From Polynucleobacter sp. HIN7 (GTDB lineage: Bacteria; Pseudomonadota; Gammaproteobacteria; Burkholderiales; Burkholderiaceae): a DNA stretch of 64,000 bases. Positions within the stretch are counted from its first letter, which is position 1, and each line of letters begins with the position of its first letter. The notes below the pieces were generated by a model that saw only the letters and a list, made by a program, of their open reading frames with translations, searched no databases and was not told the DNA's origin. The position numbers and the translations under genes were made by a program. Positions 60,484 to 64,000 of the stretch are shown in pieces. The stretch is from NCBI RefSeq assembly GCF_030297595.1, contig NZ_AP028138.1:1612001-1676000 (forward strand), in the 5' to 3' direction.

Positions 60484-61389
60484 ATGTTTGGTTTACGTAA
60501 AACACTTAGCTCACTCTTTACTCGTAACCGAGTGGATGAAGCCTGGTTCGATCATTTAGAAGAATTACTGATCAAAGCCGATGTTGGTGTTTCGACATCA
60601 ACCGCTCTAATAGCTAGTCTACGCAAATCGGCCAAACAGCATTCCATTACAAATTCTGAGGATTTAAAGGCAGTTCTAGTTGATGAGCTCAGCCATCTTT
60701 TGAGTGACTTAGAGTCCCCAGAAAATCCTTTAAGCCCAAGTGCTACGCATCATAAGCCAGAAATTTGGCTAATTGTAGGGGTCAATGGTGCTGGCAAAAC
60801 CACATCGATTGGAAAACTATGTCATCACTTCCAGGCTCATGGAAAGTCGGTGCTCCTCGCTGCTGGGGATACATTTCGAGCGGCGGCGCGCAATCAACTC
60901 AAGGAATGGGGTGAGCGCAATCAAGTGCAAGTGCTTAGCCAAGAGAGTGGCGATGCTGGCGCGATTGCGCATGATGCAATCCAAGCCGCCTTGTCTCGGC
61001 AGGTTGACGTTGTACTAATTGATACGGCTGGCCGACTCGCTACTCAAGCGAATCTGATGGAGGAATTAAAGAAGGTCAAGCGAGTCATTTCCAAGTTGAT
61101 CCCCGATGCCCCCCATCAAATTGTCTTGGTCCTTGATGGCAATACGGGTCAGAATGGAATTGCCCAAGTTTTGGCTTTTCGGAACGCGATTGGACTACAC
61201 GGCCTTATCGTCACCAAATTGGATGGCACCGCTAAAGGCGGGGTAATTTGCGCACTTCGCAATGAGTTGCAAAGCCCCTCCCAAACCCAGGGCCCAAAAA
61301 CCTATGTTTATGCACTTGGCAAGGGTGAGCAATTAGGTGATTTGGAGCTATTTTCTGCTAAGGCTTATGCCCAAGAGCTTGTAGAATAG
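60484..61389 (+). CDS. ftsY: FtsY, signal recognition particle receptor
   Basis: 301 residues: a helical N-domain (about 1-90) and the SRP-type GTPase domain with [34 protein letters not shown] and TKLDGTAKGG. It lacks the long acidic A-domain of E. coli FtsY, as in many short bacterial forms that attach by an amphipathic start (MFGLRKTLSSLF). rpoH lies 99 bp downstream. Confidence 0.95.
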   Translation: MFGLRKTLSSLFTRNRVDEAWFDHLEELLIKADVGVSTSTALIASLRKSAKQHSITNSEDLKAVLVDELSHLLSDLESPENPLSPSATHHKPEIWLIVGVNGAGKTTSIGKLCHHFQAHGKSVLLAAGDTFRAAARNQLKEWGERNQVQVLSQESGDAGAIAHDAIQAALSRQVDVVLIDTAGRLATQANLMEELKKVKRVISKLIPDAPHQIVLVLDGNTGQNGIAQVLAFRNAIGLHGLIVTKLDGTAKGGVICALRNELQSPSQTQGPKTYVYALGKGEQLGDLELFSAKAYAQELVE

Positions 61390-61425
61390 CTATATAAATC
61401 AATATCTTGTAGATTATTAGACGCA

Positions 61426-61452
61426 TTAGCACTCTATTGACAGGAGTGCTAA
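61426..61452. promoter_or_regulatory. CIRCE operator upstream of rpoH
   Basis: A perfect 9-9-9 element: TTAGCACTC (61426-61434), nine bases, GAGTGCTAA (61444-61452). This is the consensus CIRCE site bound by the heat-shock repressor HrcA. A TTGACA lies in its spacer and TAAAAT at its right edge, so HrcA binding should block the rpoH promoter. It is 36 bp from the rpoH start codon. hrcA itself is not in the window. Confidence 0.93.
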
Positions 61453-61488
61453 AATAATTCAATCTAAACTCAAATTAATCTATCAACG

Positions 61489-62412
61489 ATGACTTTGAAC
61501 ACCCTCATGAATACTCGAAAAACGGGCTCGTCTAGTATTGCTCTTGCAATGCCTTCTCTACCAGCCCTTGGAGTCGGTACGATTGATGCCTATTTGGCAC
61601 ACATTAATCGCTTACCAATGTTAAGTGCTGCCCAGGAATACACCCTGGCGCAGGAATATCGCCGCTCCGACAATTTAGATGCTGCGCGACAACTGGTTTT
61701 GTCTCACTTGCGACTGGTTGCGTCGGTCGCTCGTCAATACTTGGGTTACGGCATTCCGCATGCCGACCTCATTCAGGAAGGCAATATTGGTTTGATGAAA
61801 GCAGTCAAACGCTACGATCCCAACCAAGGGGTACGACTCGTTTCGTACGCCATTCATTGGATCAAAGCAGAAATCCATGAATACATTCTCAAGAACTGGC
61901 GCTTAGTCAAAGTAGCAACGACCAAAGCGCAACGCAAACTGTTTTTCAATTTACGTAGCAATAAACTTTCTGCAAATGCCTTGAGCAATGATGAAATTGA
62001 GTCATTAGCTAAAGCCCTTGATGTTCGCGGTGCCGATGTCAAAGAAATGGAAATGCGGCTTGCTGGGGGAGACGTCTCGATCGAGGGGGATGGCCAAGAT
62101 GAGGAAAGCTTTGCGCCAATTCATTGGCTCAGTGATGAAAGCCAAGAACCAACTGCGGTTATTGAGCAAAACGAATCGTACTCTTTGCATGGTCCAAAAC
62201 TCTTGCAAGCACTTCATACTCTAGATGAGCGCAGTCGTGCGATTGTTGAAAGCCGTTGGTTGGCAGTTAACGCAGAAGGCCAAGGCGGCAAGACTTTGCA
62301 TGATCTTGCTAAGGAATTTGGGATCTCTGCTGAACGGGTACGTCAGATAGAGGTCGCTGCTTTTAAGAAGTTGCGTACGCTCTTAAAAGATGAAAACCCA
62401 AGGCTTCACTAA
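61489..62412 (+). CDS. rpoH: RpoH, heat-shock sigma factor (sigma-32)
   Basis: 307 residues. Region 2 includes LVASVARQYLGYGIPHADLIQEGNIGLM; the RpoH box appears as QRKLFFNLR (about residue 145), which separates RpoH from other sigma-70 relatives; region 4 ends in a helix-turn-helix (LAKEFGISAERVRQIEVAAFKKL). It directs chaperone and protease genes. The start could be ATG 61489 or 61507; neither has a good Shine-Dalgarno. The CIRCE upstream implies repression by HrcA. Confidence 0.95.
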   Translation: MTLNTLMNTRKTGSSSIALAMPSLPALGVGTIDAYLAHINRLPMLSAAQEYTLAQEYRRSDNLDAARQLVLSHLRLVASVARQYLGYGIPHADLIQEGNIGLMKAVKRYDPNQGVRLVSYAIHWIKAEIHEYILKNWRLVKVATTKAQRKLFFNLRSNKLSANALSNDEIESLAKALDVRGADVKEMEMRLAGGDVSIEGDGQDEESFAPIHWLSDESQEPTAVIEQNESYSLHGPKLLQALHTLDERSRAIVESRWLAVNAEGQGGKTLHDLAKEFGISAERVRQIEVAAFKKLRTLLKDENPRLH

Positions 62413-62415
62413 GAC

Positions 62416-62988
62416 TTATTGAAGTAGTAGTTTTAGGTCATGGGCAATCGGCTCGGCGCCTTGCCCATGCTTGATATAGAGGCGTAAATTACCGTTTGGA
62501 TCAAACACGTAACTTCCAGCAGTATGGTCCATCGTGTAATTTTTAGGATTACTGCCCGGCACCTTGTTGTAATACACCTTGAAATCTTTAGCGACCTTAG
62601 CCAGCGCCTCGTCGTTAGCCGGTCTCAGCCCAATAAAACGAGGATCAAAAGCAGGGGGGTATTGCGCCATTAGCTCTGCAGTATCTCGCTGCGGGTCAAC
62701 TGTAATAAAAATAACTTGCACCCGATCAGATAATGGGCCTAAGGTTTTCATGACCTCTTGCATTTCAACTAATGTCGCAGGACAAACATCTGGGCAGTGG
62801 GTATAGCCAAAGAAAATTAATACAGCCTTACCTTTGAAATCAGCCATGGTTTTCACCTGACCATTAGGATCCAAAAGTTCAAAATTAGAACCAAATGATT
62901 TACTGCCAGTAATATCAACATTCTTGAAGCTAGGCTTTGAACAAGCGGCCAATAAAAACACGGCGCATAAAAGGACTAATTTTTTCAT
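62416..62988 (-). CDS. SCO1/SenC family copper chaperone lipoprotein
   Basis: 190 residues. A lipoprotein signal (LLAAC at about residues 12-16) anchors a thioredoxin-fold domain with the copper motif THCPDVCP (CxxxC) and the distant His in MDHTAGSYVFD. It helps deliver copper to the CuA site of cytochrome c oxidase. It lies directly after ctaB (3 bp) and ends 3 bp from convergent rpoH. Confidence 0.93.
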   Translation of the reverse strand: MKKLVLLCAVFLLAACSKPSFKNVDITGSKSFGSNFELLDPNGQVKTMADFKGKAVLIFFGYTHCPDVCPATLVEMQEVMKTLGPLSDRVQVIFITVDPQRDTAELMAQYPPAFDPRFIGLRPANDEALAKVAKDFKVYYNKVPGSNPKNYTMDHTAGSYVFDPNGNLRLYIKHGQGAEPIAHDLKLLLQ

Positions 62989-62991
62989 GGG

Positions 62992-63876
62992 CTATAAGTA
63001 ATGATCGATCAAAATAGCAGCAAATAGTAGAGCTAAATAAGTAATGGAGTACTTAAATGTCTTACGAGCCAACTGATCGCTGTAGTGTTGGTAAAGACGG
63101 ATTGCATACATTACAAAAATACCGCTAAGAATCAGTGCACACACCAAATAGAATAAGCCACTCATTCCATAGACATAAGGAAGAATCGAGGCCGCCAATA
63201 AGATGAGCGTATAGAGCAAGATATTAAGTAAGGTAAATCGCTCACCGTGAGTGACCGGCAACATCGGCAAGCCCGCCTGTACATAATCTTCGCGTCGGTA
63301 GAGTGCCAATGCCCAAAAATGCGGTGGGGTCCACACAAAAATGATGAGCACCAATAACCAGGCTTCTGCCGATAATTGATTAGTAACAGCTACCCAACCC
63401 AATGCAGGTGGCATGGCACCAGAAAGCCCGCCGATCACAATGTTTTGGGGCGTTGCTGGCTTTAAGAACCAGGTATAAATAACGGCATACCCCACAAAGG
63501 TTGCAAAGGTAAGCCACATCGTGAGGGGATTGGTGTAAATCCACAGTACTGCCATCCCTGCGGCTCCCAAAATGCAAGAGAAAATAATAATTTGCCAAGG
63601 GGTAATCTCGCCCGTTGCTGAGGGGCGCCATGCGGTTCGACGCATTTTGGCATCAACCGCTTGCTCTATCAGACAGTTCACCGCAAATGCCGCACCGGCT
63701 AGCAACCAAATGCCAATCGATCCCCCAATTAATACTGGCCAGGGAACCATTCCAGGGGTTGCCAAAAACATGCCAATAATCGCGCAAAATACTGCGAGCT
63801 GAGTCACTCTTGGCTTAGTTAATACCCAATATTGTCTCCAGCGAGGCATAGGAGGACGAACAAAATCAGTACTCAT
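62992..63876 (-). CDS. ctaB: CtaB/CyoE, protoheme IX farnesyltransferase (heme O synthase)
   Basis: 294 residues with about nine membrane helices of the UbiA prenyltransferase superfamily. The substrate motif reads [19 protein letters not shown], and the second aspartate-type loop lies near [15 protein letters not shown]. It attaches the farnesyl group to heme B, feeding CtaA. The ATG overlaps the ctaA stop by 4 bp (ATGA). Confidence 0.95.
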   Translation of the reverse strand: MSTDFVRPPMPRWRQYWVLTKPRVTQLAVFCAIIGMFLATPGMVPWPVLIGGSIGIWLLAGAAFAVNCLIEQAVDAKMRRTAWRPSATGEITPWQIIIFSCILGAAGMAVLWIYTNPLTMWLTFATFVGYAVIYTWFLKPATPQNIVIGGLSGAMPPALGWVAVTNQLSAEAWLLVLIIFVWTPPHFWALALYRREDYVQAGLPMLPVTHGERFTLLNILLYTLILLAASILPYVYGMSGLFYLVCALILSGIFVMYAIRLYQHYSDQLARKTFKYSITYLALLFAAILIDHYL

Positions 63877-64000
63877 GCAATCCCTCGCTGGGGCGGCTTA
63901 CCGGATAAAAAATAGTTATTACTCCACGCACTTAAACGCACCAAGCAAAATAAAATAGCTGCCGCACCACCGGTGTGCAACAACGCCGCTACTAATGGCC
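63873..64000 (-). CDS. ctaA: CtaA/COX15 heme A synthase, C-terminal end (runs off window)
   Basis: The last 42 codons of a frame entering from beyond base 64000. It encodes a final membrane helix with a likely heme-ligand His ([15 protein letters not shown]) and a short basic tail ending PPQRGIA. The position directly before ctaB and the 4-bp stop/start overlap identify it as heme A synthase, although the main domain is not visible. Confidence 0.72.
   Translation of the reverse strand, partial: PLVAALLHTGGAAAILFCLVRLSAWSNNYFLSGKPPQRGIA

Overview
The window reads as chromosomal core genome of a betaproteobacterium in Burkholderiales. Gene order, moderate GC (judged by eye, not counted) and very tight packing look most like Polynucleobacter; that genus is an inference from synteny and style, not a database result. 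Nearly every base is coding. The only gene-poor stretch over 300 bases is upstream of rplM (17169-17584), and it holds a candidate small RNA. I see no mobile element, prophage, CRISPR array, toxin-antitoxin pair or defence island.

Layout. 1-2.9 kb (minus): end of surA, then lptD. 2.9-12.3 kb (plus): amgK-murU (cell-wall sugar recycling), pepP-ubiH, dusB-fis, purH, ruvCAB. 12.3-17.2 kb: tyrS (minus), anmK (plus), erpA, argC, rpsI-rplM (minus). 17.2-18.3 kb: candidate sRNA, an OsmC-family gene, RNase P RNA. 18.3-33.8 kb: a long minus-strand run of pyrC, glycerate kinase, an Atm1-type ABC exporter, nudB, aspS, a DUF502 protein, ubiB, ubiJ, a Tim44-like protein, ubiE, a DUF971 protein and a 1278-residue FAD/Fe-S dehydrogenase. 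33.9-37.2 kb (plus): ilvA, a 5'-nucleotidase, queF. 37.2-38.8 kb (minus): ssb and an MFS transporter. 38.9-49.4 kb (plus): uvrA, kdsD-kdsC-lptC-lptA-lptB, rpoN-hpf-ptsN-hprK-rapZ. 49.4-51.3 kb (minus): mutM-mutY. 51.4-56.2 kb (plus): a TPR-LolB fusion, ispE, tRNA-Gln, prs, rplY, pth. 56.2-60.4 kb (minus): ferredoxin, coaD, rsmD, two M16 peptidases. 60.5-62.4 kb (plus): ftsY, rpoH. 62.4-64 kb (minus): SCO1, ctaB, end of ctaA.

Themes. Envelope biogenesis is concentrated here: lptD, lptC, lptA, lptB, kdsD, kdsC, surA and a LolB domain, plus anhydro-MurNAc kinase together with the AmgK/MurU salvage branch. Ubiquinone synthesis (ubiH, ubiE, ubiJ, ubiB) and cytochrome oxidase assembly (SCO1, ctaB, ctaA) point to aerobic respiration. 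DNA repair is well represented (ruvCAB, uvrA, mutM, mutY, ssb). rpoH is preceded by a perfect CIRCE element, so HrcA probably controls the heat-shock sigma factor.

I did not find a convincing undescribed multi-gene system. The observations most worth a second look are: the in-frame fusion of a TPR protein to a LolB domain without a lipobox; a 125-nt minus-strand transcription unit with a CUCCUCC motif and a 33-codon ORF; several genes whose -10-like hexamer lies only 6-8 nt before the start codon, suggesting leaderless mRNAs; an expanded Fe-S cysteine spacing in MutY; and an intrinsic terminator almost touching the ubiJ start codon.
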